The notes below the pieces were generated by a model. It had not been told where the DNA came from and did no database searches. It was given only the letters and a program-made list of their open reading frames with translations. This document shows, piece by piece, positions 1 to 5,631 of a stretch of DNA of 13,077 bases. Source of the DNA: Acidobacteriaceae bacterium (GTDB taxonomy: Bacteria > Acidobacteriota > Terriglobia > Terriglobales > Acidobacteriaceae); the NCBI GenBank assembly GCA_003167305.1, contig PMTP01000198.1:4169-17245 (forward strand), in the 5' to 3' direction. The position numbers and the translations under genes were made by a program. Positions within the stretch are counted from its first letter, which is position 1; each line of letters begins with the position of its first letter.

Positions 1-467
1 AAGGCGCCCATGTAATGCTCGCCGGCCAGCTTGGCCACGGCGTAGGGCGAGATGGGTTTGGGCAGCATTCCTTCGTGCTTGGGCAGCGTCGGCGTGTCCC
101 CGTAGGCCGCCGACGAGGCCGCGTAAATCACCCGCCGCGTCCCGGCGGCGCGGGCGGCCACCAGCAAATTCAACGTAGCGTCCACGCAATTCCGGTTGGT
201 GCTCGCCGGATCTTCTACCGAGCGCGGCACCGAGGCCAGCGCCGCCTCGTGGAAGACGATCTCGACTCCGGCGCAGGCCTTCGCGCAGGCTGCCGGATCG
301 GCCAGGTCGCCCTCAATGAACTCCATCGCTTCCAGGCCCGCCAGGTTGGAGCGCTTTCCGGTGATGAAGCTGTCGATGCCGCGTACGGTTTCGCCACGCG
401 CCAGCAACGCCGCGGCAATCGAGCGGCCGATAAACCCCGCCACTCCGGTCACAAGATAGCTTGCCAA
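1..467 (-). CDS. NAD-dependent epimerase/dehydratase (extended SDR), 3' end cut by window edge
   Basis: The 155 visible codons are the N-terminal Rossmann part of an extended short-chain dehydrogenase, the family of UDP-glucose 4-epimerase and nucleotide-sugar dehydratases. Residues 7-14 read TGVAGFIG, the glycine-rich NAD-binding loop, with Val where most relatives have Gly. An acidic residue in the 'GIDSF' segment after beta-2 favours NAD. Residues 115-119 (YAASS) carry the catalytic Ser/Thr region, and Y142-x3-K146 (YAVAK) is the catalytic Tyr/Lys pair. The start is a TTG at 467-465, chosen because an AGGGGAG ribosome-binding site lies 6 nt upstream (474-480) and the Rossmann strand begins at residue 3; there is no ATG nearby. 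The C-terminal substrate-binding half is outside the window, so the sugar substrate cannot be assigned. It is probably a cytosolic enzyme of surface-polysaccharide precursor synthesis (inference). Confidence 0.9.
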   Translation of the reverse strand, partial: MASYLVTGVAGFIGRSIAAALLARGETVRGIDSFITGKRSNLAGLEAMEFIEGDLADPAACAKACAGVEIVFHEAALASVPRSVEDPASTNRNCVDATLNLLVAARAAGTRRVIYAASSAAYGDTPTLPKHEGMLPKPISPYAVAKLAGEHYMGA

Positions 468-597
468 AAAAATCTCCCCTGAAGCCTGTTTGCAGCGGGC
501 GCAATACCGGCGTCCCGCTAGAAAAAGGATACTACCGCGGGGAGGCATCCCCGGCCACGCGGCGGCAGCGAGGCCCATTCGTGATTAGGTAGCACGT

Positions 598-681
598 CGC
601 CCGCTCATCGACCCGATGAATCGCTATGAGCCGTGAGAAGCTGTGCCCCGTTCATCGCGGCCCTATCGCGATGAGCGGGCG
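598..681. repeat. REP-like nested inverted repeat
   Basis: A 13-bp perfect inverted repeat pairs CGCCCGCTCATCG (598-610) with its complement at 669-681. Nested inside it is a second 7-bp pair, CGATGAA (614-620) with TTCATCG (651-657). The folded unit is about 84 nt with internal loops and has no T-tract, so it is not a classical terminator. Its position next to a RAYT transposase remnant fits a REP-type mobile palindrome, though copies elsewhere in the genome cannot be seen from here. Confidence 0.55.
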
Positions 682-711
682 GATGCCTCAGGTCCGGGGG
701 TTAAGAAATGA

Positions 712-803
712 GGGTGCCCCAGGTCCCGGCGGGTGGCCCTGGTCTCATGCCGCATTTTATCAAGTTGCGGGTGCCCCCGGTCCCTCGCCTTTGGGGACCG
801 GGG
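712..803. repeat. Duplicated 16-mer and GC-rich hairpin
   Basis: GGGTGCCCCAGGTCCC at 712-727 recurs at 769-784 with one mismatch (57-bp period). The second copy forms the left arm of a 10-bp perfect hairpin: CCCCGGTCCC at 775-784 pairs with 794-803 around a 9-nt loop. It overlaps the tail of the degraded transposase frame and looks like debris of a repeated mobile palindrome rather than a gene. Confidence 0.5.
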
Positions 804-978
804 AGGGGGAGTCGAACTGCCGGAAGCGTATCCACTCGAGCAGTTGCCAACCTCTCTCGCGGGCTGTCCATTCAGATTCGATCTCTACGGTTCCTTGTAT
901 ACCCGTTTGATCATGGCGATAGCTTGACCACCGCCAGTCCTCTTGCCGTTGCAAACCGCGCCAACCAACGAGCATCAA
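760..978 (-). pseudogene. RAYT (REP-associated tyrosine transposase) C-terminal remnant
   Basis: An open minus-strand frame of about 72 codons carries the typical C-terminal tail of RAYT/IS200-like transposases: EDWRWSSYRH, then TG, then VEIESEWTARER (positions about 943-850). In intact members this follows a 'NPVxRGLV' segment, which appears here only as a degraded VGWRGLQRQ. The rest of the enzyme, about 200 residues including the HUH motif and catalytic tyrosine, is absent upstream. The frame then runs through the GC-rich hairpin at 775-803 and stops at 760. It is therefore a dead 3' fragment. The identification rests on my memory of the family tail; the truncation is seen directly. Confidence 0.75.
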
Positions 979-1229
979 ACGGCAGCCCGGCCTTTCAACC
1001 CCGGCACAACTCCACCCACAAGACAGAAGAAATCAACCCACGCGGCGAAGCCGCGCTCCAACCCCGCCCTCACGCCGGCCCACCAGGAAAGACGGCGGAC
1101 CTGAGGCTGGATTCGCCCAAAGCTCTCAAAGTCAGGAGCCACAGAAAATCGGCGAACGCTACGGCGTTTACGAGGATCGATCAGATTCCTGGCCTGTGGG
1201 ATCGTTGATAATTTCACTGAGGCCTGAAG
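979..1229. other. Intergenic segment with no recognised gene
   Basis: This stretch between the transposase remnant and vsr has open frames on both strands, but none resembles a known protein and none has a ribosome-binding site. It contains short GC-rich repeats, for example a 5-bp stem 'GCGGC gaa GCCGC'. The right end becomes less GC-rich, and a GATAAT hexamer at 1207-1212 lies just before vsr. No -35 partner is convincing, so I do not call a promoter. Confidence 0.4.
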
Positions 1230-1649
1230 ATGAAAACCTCCAAATGCGAAACAGCTGCCACACGCTCAGCGATGATGTCACGCATCCGATCGAAAGACAC
1301 GAAGCCGGAGATGCTTGTCAGGAAGGCTCTCCACCGGCTTGGCTTTCGATTTCGCCTGCATGTTCCTGATCTGCCGGGGCGCCCGGATATTGTGTTGCCA
1401 AAATATTTGAAAATTGTTCATGTCAAGGGTTGCTTCTGGCATGGCCACACGTGCCGCGATGGGAGGCTGCCAAAATCAAATCGCGAATATTGGGTGCCGA
1501 AATTACTTCGGAACAAGGAGCGGGACACCTCCAATGACCGCAAACTCCGCCGCATGGGATGGTCGGTTCGAAACCTCTGGGAGTGCCGAATTTGCGCGCT
1601 CAGCCAAGAAGGCCTTGATATGGTGCTTACGGCCATGTTGCACAAATAG
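1230..1649 (+). CDS. vsr: Very short patch repair endonuclease Vsr, with Lys in place of an active-site His
   Basis: This 139-residue protein nicks 5' of the T in T:G mismatches left by deamination of 5-methylcytosine, protecting methylated sites of the companion methyltransferase. Family signatures are clear: MSRIRSKDTKPE (16-27), LPGRPDIVLP (48-57), GCFWHGHTC (67-75) and LWEC (116-119). By alignment to E. coli Vsr as I recall it, E27, D53 and H71 match E25, D51 and H69. C68, H73, C75 and C119 match the zinc ligands, and F69/W70 the intercalating wedge. The position of E. coli His64 is Lys66 (codon AAG), and Thr63 is Val65, so activity may be altered. The start is ATG with GAGG seven bases upstream. 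It is the first gene of an island that also holds a NaeI-like nuclease and a C5-methyltransferase, which fits its role. Confidence 0.95.
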   Translation: MKTSKCETAATRSAMMSRIRSKDTKPEMLVRKALHRLGFRFRLHVPDLPGRPDIVLPKYLKIVHVKGCFWHGHTCRDGRLPKSNREYWVPKLLRNKERDTSNDRKLRRMGWSVRNLWECRICALSQEGLDMVLTAMLHK

Positions 1650-1716
1650 AGTCTCTTCCCTGAAAAATAGCGCGTTGGCCAATGCCAAGGTGGTACATTC
1701 GCATTACAAATTGCTT

Positions 1717-2619
1717 ATGGCCACGAACCGATCATGCAGCTTCGACAAAGAACAGAAGACGCCTCGGCAGGATAATCCAGACTCGCTGCTTGTCGAGCAG
1801 CTTGAGACGGCAATCCTAAGAAATGCCGGGGGGATGGAGCGATTCAAAAAGGTTATCCCCCTCCTCTTGCGCAAAGCAATCGACGAAGTCATCGACTCGG
1901 CCCGTACAAACCGCTTCACACTCGATGAGATTGAGAAAACCGAAAAGACTTATCTTGGGACTAAAGTTGAGATATTGTTGAGAAACTGGCTCCGTTTTCC
2001 GAAAGGAAAGACCCTCGATCTATCTATTGACGGAATTGAAACAGACATAAAGAATACGATGCGCACAACCTGGATGATACCGTCGGAGGCTATGGGGCAC
2101 CCCTGCATCCTCGTCAAGACAGATGAGCAAAGCGCGCGTTTTTCCATCGGTATCATAGTGATTAGTAACGATGCTTTAAGCACAGGAAAAAATAAAGATG
2201 GAAAGAGTTCAATCTCAAAGGCAGGCAAGGATAAGATTCATTGGATACTTCAAGACGAATCATATCCTGAAAACTTTTGGCAGAATCTCGATCCCGAAAT
2301 CAGGCGCAGGATTATAAGCCATACAAGCGGGACAAGGCGGTTAGATGCACTCTTTAGATATGTACAGAATCAGCCAATCTCTCGCGTCATTGTCCTCGGA
2401 ATAGCCCAACAGAAAGACGCGATGAAACGGCTCAGAAAGAACGGCGGCGCGAGAGACTCGCTTGCACTTAATGGGATTGCACTTCTTTCCGGCAATTATG
2501 ATAGTGAGCTGATCAGCAAGCTAAAACTTCCAAAGTGCGGAAAAGACGAGTTTATTTCATTTTCCCCGACTATCCAATCTGATATTACGCTGCTTAAGGC
2601 AGCGGGACATATCGAATAA
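1717..2619 (+). CDS. NaeI-family type II restriction endonuclease
   Basis: This 300-residue protein matches the NaeI family (RE_NaeI) in length and order. NaeI cuts GCCGGC and needs a second effector site. The catalytic set is present with exact spacing: E85, D101, D110-x-K112 correspond to NaeI E70, D86, D95 and K97 (offset 15 throughout). Other recognisable blocks are KTEKTYLGTKVEI (74-86), WMIPSEAMGHPC, and the C-terminal DNA-binding (Topo/CAP-like) half with RVIVLGIAQQKDAMKRLR followed by KNGGARDSL. V58 sits where NaeI has Leu43, the residue whose change to Lys gives topoisomerase activity, so this should be a nuclease. The start is uncertain: the ATG at 1717 has no clear ribosome-binding site, but the frame before it overlaps vsr in another frame. 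It lies 67 bp after vsr and ends 2 bp from the convergent methyltransferase stop. The coding sequence is far less GC-rich than the flanks, suggesting transfer. Exact specificity is inferred, not shown. Confidence 0.88.
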   Translation: MATNRSCSFDKEQKTPRQDNPDSLLVEQLETAILRNAGGMERFKKVIPLLLRKAIDEVIDSARTNRFTLDEIEKTEKTYLGTKVEILLRNWLRFPKGKTLDLSIDGIETDIKNTMRTTWMIPSEAMGHPCILVKTDEQSARFSIGIIVISNDALSTGKNKDGKSSISKAGKDKIHWILQDESYPENFWQNLDPEIRRRIISHTSGTRRLDALFRYVQNQPISRVIVLGIAQQKDAMKRLRKNGGARDSLALNGIALLSGNYDSELISKLKLPKCGKDEFISFSPTIQSDITLLKAAGHIE

Positions 2620-2621
2620 CG

Positions 2622-3587
2622 TCAGCTAGCAACCTCAAGCTGCATTGTTCCTTCAAGGCAACGGCGTACTTCGGTTGCAACAGCGCGGGCTACAGGGGGT
2701 GGGAATGCATTGCCTACTTGCCTGTAAGCCGCTGTCTTTCCACCAGCGAATTGCCAATCATCAGGAAAGCCCTGTATTCTGGCTGCCATTTTGACTGTGA
2801 GCCTGGGCATTCCAACAAAGGCAGGCATTGGAGCATTATCGGCGATTCCCATGCCATCTACCCCTAGAGTAGCCCATGCTGTTTTTGCCCGTGTTGGACC
2901 AAGGTCAGGACCGCCGTGCTTCTTGCTACCACCAACGAGCGTGGGCGCAATCTCAGATGCTCTAGACTTCCAAGATTTGGCGCCTTTCCATCCGTTTGAT
3001 GCCATCATGGCATAGAGCGCCTCACCAACAGTTGGTGCCTTCTTTTGGCTTGTAGTCGGCCAGCTAAAACCATGTTCCAACCCCTTGCGGATAGCTACAA
3101 AGTTAACACGTGGACGAAGTTGCGGTACTCCATATTCAGATGCATTGAGCAACTTCCAATCTGTCCAGTAATCCGAAAGCTGTCCGGCAATATATGTTCT
3201 ATAGTCTTCAAAAACAGCATCGAGTATGCCACGAACATTCTCGATAATCACAGCACGCGGCTGAACCTCTTCAATAATCCGCAGCGCGGCGGGGAATAGA
3301 TTGCGTTCGTCGAGTATGCCCAACTGCTTTCCGGCCTTTGAGAATGGCGGGCAAGGAAGCCCAGCCGCCACTACATCAACACGCCCCCGGAAGGGTTTGG
3401 CATCAAAGGTATTCAAGTTCTCTTCAATGACATTCCATTCAGGACGATTGAAGCGAAGCGTCTTGCAGGCATGACTGTCGAGTTCCACCAAGCCAACGTG
3501 GGAAAAGCCGGCCTGCTCAAAGCCGAGCGCCTGACCGCCAGCACCTGCACATAATTCGAGAACTGAAATTGCGCTCATTAATGTCAT
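2622..3587 (-). CDS. DNA (cytosine-5-)-methyltransferase of the RM cassette
   Basis: The protein (321 residues) transfers a methyl group from S-adenosylmethionine to C5 of cytosine and would protect host DNA from the neighbouring NaeI-like nuclease. C5-methylase motifs occur in order: I, ELCAGAGGQALGF (11-23); IV, GLPCPPFS with catalytic Cys79 (77-83); VI, ENVRG (116-120); VIII, QLRPR (156-160). A target-recognition region of about 90 residues follows (roughly 168-262). Motif IX is RLTVKMAARIQGFP (262-275) and X is VGNAFPPPVA (291-300). Motif IV has PCP rather than PCQ, a known variant. The start could be ATG 3587 or ATG 3578; neither has a good ribosome-binding site, and I give the longer. 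It is convergent with the nuclease (2-bp gap) and separately promoted, with a palindrome upstream at 3644-3687. Confidence 0.95.
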   Translation of the reverse strand: MTLMSAISVLELCAGAGGQALGFEQAGFSHVGLVELDSHACKTLRFNRPEWNVIEENLNTFDAKPFRGRVDVVAAGLPCPPFSKAGKQLGILDERNLFPAALRIIEEVQPRAVIIENVRGILDAVFEDYRTYIAGQLSDYWTDWKLLNASEYGVPQLRPRVNFVAIRKGLEHGFSWPTTSQKKAPTVGEALYAMMASNGWKGAKSWKSRASEIAPTLVGGSKKHGGPDLGPTRAKTAWATLGVDGMGIADNAPMPAFVGMPRLTVKMAARIQGFPDDWQFAGGKTAAYRQVGNAFPPPVARAVATEVRRCLEGTMQLEVAS

Positions 3588-3643
3588 TGTGCACTGAAAC
3601 AGCGATCTTTGTCTTCATGGAAATGTGCGAATCGATTTGATGT

Positions 3644-3687
3644 TTCCCAAATTATTGAACGCAAGCAGCTTACGTTCATTTTGGGAA
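3644..3687. promoter_or_regulatory. 44-nt palindromic element upstream of the methyltransferase
   Basis: The inner part (3656-3678) is a near-perfect palindrome: TGAACG, one mismatched base, AAG, a central CAG, CTT, one mismatched base, then CGTTCA. An outer 8-bp pair, TTCCCAAA (3644-3651) with TTTGGGAA (3680-3687), extends it. It sits 57 to 100 bases upstream of the methyltransferase start on the minus strand and has no T-run on either side, so an operator or transcript-leader structure is more likely than a terminator. No controller-protein gene is visible in the cassette. The regulatory role is inference. Confidence 0.5.
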
Positions 3688-3799
3688 TGATGAAAAAATG
3701 GCAGAATTCCAGAACCGACGAGATTTTTAGGCGCTTAAGCTCAACGTAATCACATGGACAGAGAACCGCAAGCCGTATCGGTCGTCGGGAAATCGCCAA

Positions 3800-4036
3800 T
3801 GCACTCGTTGATAGCAGATCGGTCCCGAAAAGTCGGCATCTCGTAACCTGTATTTTGGGGTCAAGGACAAGAGGCCGATCTTTCCCGCAGGCAGCCCAGA
3901 AGCCAGAACCTCTCGCGCGCCCGGTAGGTCAGGATGCAGGTATTGGCCTTTGATTCGCCCGGATCCGGCACTTCAATCCCACGATTTTCCAGAACGGAGA
4001 AGACAATAAGCCACCCGATTCTCGCCGTCCAGCAAC
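3800..4036. other. Non-coding stretch with no recognised gene
   Basis: I read all frames here. On the minus strand there are only short open stretches, e.g. one ending at the TGA near 3868 that reads GIEVPDPGESKANTC. They lack start signals and resemble nothing I know. A weak 7-bp inverted pair, AGATCGG with CCGATCT, flanks part of it. The segment may be the eroded edge of the RM island. Confidence 0.35.
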
Positions 4037-4078
4037 TCGCTGTTCCCAGTTCCCTGATCCCGATTCCCTGCTCTTCTA
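4037..4078. repeat. Left heptad array (NNNGGGA on minus strand), 6 units
   Basis: Six units of exactly 7 nt run in unbroken register from 4037 to 4078. On the plus strand they follow TCCCNNN; read on the minus strand each central unit is NNNGGGA. The four central units give four G-triplets separated by 4-nt linkers of different sequence (AATC, ATCA, AACT), a match to the G3N1-7 quadruplex pattern. The outer units (TCGCTGT, TCTTCTA) are degenerate. Confidence 0.7.
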
Positions 4079-4094
4079 CCCCTTAATTGGCGCT

Positions 4095-4162
4095 AAAAAG
4101 CGTCTAAAAACAACCAAAAACCAACCAAATACAGCCATTTTTAGGTATTTTTCAATGTTTTT
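4095..4162. other. Phased A/T tracts: predicted intrinsically curved DNA
   Basis: A-tracts of five start at 4095, 4106 and 4116, an A3 at 4127, and T-tracts of five at 4138, 4148 and 4158. Spacings are 11, 10, 11, 11, 10 and 10 bases, close to one helical turn each. Seven tracts in helical phase over 68 bp is the classic arrangement of intrinsically bent DNA. There is no open reading frame through it. Confidence 0.7.
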
Positions 4163-4278
4163 GTCCACCCCGAACCGGGCATTTCCACACAATATATAAA
4201 CCCAAGCACCCACATTCTTCTAAAAATGACCTTGCTTCCCCAATTCGTATCCTTGCGCCTCGACAGATTTTCCAATTT

Positions 4279-4312
4279 ACTAGGTCTATAGACCCAGTGA
4301 TTTTCAAAAATC
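4279..4312. promoter_or_regulatory. Two abutting palindromes
   Basis: The first (4279-4298) has a perfect 12-bp core, GGTCTATAGACC (4283-4294), flanked by one mismatch and then ACT/AGT, giving 20 bp with one mispair. The second begins at the next base (4299-4312): GATTTT, CA, AAAATC. Both are symmetric like binding sites for dimeric proteins. No gene starts immediately beside them, so the function is unknown. Confidence 0.4.
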
Positions 4313-4317
4313 TCTCA

Positions 4318-4408
4318 TCCCTGGTGGCTACTTCCTGGTCCCTGGTCCCTATTCCCTGGTCCCTGGTCGCTGGCGGCTGTTCCCTGTTCCCTATTCCCTA
4401 TTCCCTGT
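4318..4408. repeat. Right heptad array (NNNGGGA on minus strand), 13 units
   Basis: Thirteen consecutive 7-nt units span 91 bp. Nine are intact TCCCTRK units on the plus strand; degenerate ones sit at 4325-4338 and 4367-4380. On the minus strand they make two runs of four G-triplets with 4-nt linkers (about 4381-4408 and 4339-4366), each matching a G-quadruplex pattern. The array overlaps the last codons of the minus-strand gene at 4398-4775, and its TAG stop comes from a repeat unit (GGGAATAGGGA). Confidence 0.8.
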
Positions 4409-4775
4409 CTTTAAGCGTCGGCATCTCCCCCAGCGCCCGCGCCTCGGCCACCACAAAGTCAAGATGTGCAAGGACTTCCTCCACGGTCATGGTATAGATT
4501 TCCCGCCGCGAGTCGTAGCCTTCCTCGACCAGTTGTTTCAGGAACCGGCCTGCGATCTGGACCGCGAGCTGGTCGGTGATCACCTTTCCTGTCAATAACT
4601 TCTGCCGCCCCCAAGCCTCCAGCGGCAGGGCAATCCACATCGGCCGCCCGTTCACGTCGAAGCGCACATCCACGGCGTCGGCGTGCCGCGTGGCGATGGC
4701 CACCTGTGTGCCTATCCAGCGGCAATGCAGCTCTTCCCCGCTCCAGCGATCCTTCACGCTAAACTCTTCATACAT
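4398..4775 (-). CDS. Hypothetical protein, 125 aa
   Basis: I do not recognise this family. The protein is soluble-looking and acidic, with no signal peptide or membrane span. An N-terminal beta-rich half contains two Trp-containing stretches and 'GRPMWIALPLEAW' around residues 43-55. The C-terminal half is helical (about 60-118). The start is ATG 4775 with AGGA seven bases upstream (4783-4786). Codon use and GC content match the host, so it looks like a real chromosomal gene. Its last residues (DRE) and TAG stop lie inside the G-rich heptad array, so the original C-terminus may have been replaced or shortened. It diverges from the TPR gene at 4913, leaving 137 bp for two promoters. Confidence 0.7.
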   Translation of the reverse strand: MYEEFSVKDRWSGEELHCRWIGTQVAIATRHADAVDVRFDVNGRPMWIALPLEAWGRQKLLTGKVITDQLAVQIAGRFLKQLVEEGYDSRREIYTMTVEEVLAHLDFVVAEARALGEMPTLKDRE

Positions 4776-4912
4776 AAGATCATCCTATCGCCATGCCCGC
4801 CCGTCGGCAAGTGCTGGTGGACGCCCCTGTTGGCGCGCTGATAGACTAATGGGGTTGCAAGAGCGGGCCTCCAGCCGTACGGAGCCGCAAACCAAGGATA
4901 AGAAGAGACATC

Positions 4913-5620
4913 GTGGATACAAGAACCCGTCATGCCCTGAAGAAGGACAGTTTTGCCCAGGCCACCGCAAGCAGCATGAGTTGGCTGAGCGTTCATCGTT
5001 CCGGCGTTCAACGCTGGGCCATCGTATTTGTTGCCGTGCTGGTTGCGGGCGGACTCGCCATTGGTTACTGGGCCTGGGACTCGAACAAGGCCGATACCGC
5101 GCTGGGCGCGGCTCTGGACACCTACACGGCGCAGATTGCGCAGCCCGGAGCCCCGGCAACTCCTGGGGTATACGCGACGGCCGGCGATCGCGCGAAGGCT
5201 GCCAATCAGCAGTTTGCCGCGGTGGCCAAGCAGTATGGCTGGCTGGCTGAGAGCGCCAAGGCCCACTACTTTGCAGGCGTTACCTACGAGGAATTAGGGC
5301 AGAACGGCCCGGCTGAGACTGAGTTGAAGGCTGCGGCCGGGGCTTGGGACCGGAATCTCTCGAATCTGGCCAAGCTGGCGCTGGCCGGGCTCTATCACCA
5401 GACGAACCGCGATGCCGAGGCGATTGAGCTCTACAATGCGCTGGCCGCCAAGCCGTCGGATACGGTATCAGCCGCCGTGGCGCAGCTTGACCTGGCGGAT
5501 CTGTATGCAGCCACCGGCAAGCAGGATCTGGCGAAGGCGTTATGGGCAAAGGTGAAGGACGCCGACAAGGATGGCGCCGCCGGCTCGATTGCGTCACAGA
5601 AGCTGGGCGCCAAGCAGTAA
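4913..5620 (+). CDS. Membrane-anchored tetratricopeptide-repeat protein (YfgM-like)
   Basis: The protein (235 residues) has a short cytoplasmic N-terminus and one transmembrane helix (about 34-55, RWAIVFVAVLVAGGLAIGYW). A periplasmic domain of helical pairs follows from about residue 88, with TPR-like periodicity (AKAHYFAGVTYEELGQ; ALAGLYHQTNRDAEAIELY; LDLADLYAATGKQDLAKALW). This topology matches YfgM/CpoB-like periplasmic scaffold proteins that associate with the Sec translocon or envelope assembly; that role is by analogy. The start is GTG 4913 with AGAAGAG five bases upstream; no in-frame ATG precedes the helix. A strong terminator follows 11 bp after the stop, so it is probably a single-gene unit. 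Confidence 0.85.
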   Translation: MDTRTRHALKKDSFAQATASSMSWLSVHRSGVQRWAIVFVAVLVAGGLAIGYWAWDSNKADTALGAALDTYTAQIAQPGAPATPGVYATAGDRAKAANQQFAAVAKQYGWLAESAKAHYFAGVTYEELGQNGPAETELKAAAGAWDRNLSNLAKLALAGLYHQTNRDAEAIELYNALAAKPSDTVSAAVAQLDLADLYAATGKQDLAKALWAKVKDADKDGAAGSIASQKLGAKQ

Positions 5621-5631
5621 GGAAGTGGATC

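Noticed and set aside
15..482. Long plus-strand open frame at the left edge
   Set aside because: It is antisense to the clear SDR epimerase frame, has Arg/Gly-rich shadow composition and no family signature.
975..1217. 80-codon minus-strand frame upstream of the transposase remnant
   Set aside because: No resemblance to the missing RAYT N-terminus and no start signal; probably repeat-derived non-coding DNA.
1414..1716. Upstream extension of the NaeI-like gene by about 100 codons
   Set aside because: The extension overlaps vsr out of frame and its translation is a vsr shadow; NaeI-family length is met from ATG 1717.
1230..3587. Avoidance of GCCGGC inside the RM genes as proof of specificity
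   Set aside because: By eye only one site (3507) occurs in the cassette, but its low GC content would explain this; not informative without statistics.
3584..3799. 71-codon minus-strand frame ending in an ATGA overlap with the methyltransferase, a possible controller protein
   Set aside because: It begins with a TTG lacking a ribosome-binding site, shows no helix-turn-helix, and spans the 44-nt palindrome; more likely leader DNA.
4318..4408. Repeat array considered as CRISPR
   Set aside because: Units are 7 nt with no spacers of uniform length and no cas genes nearby.
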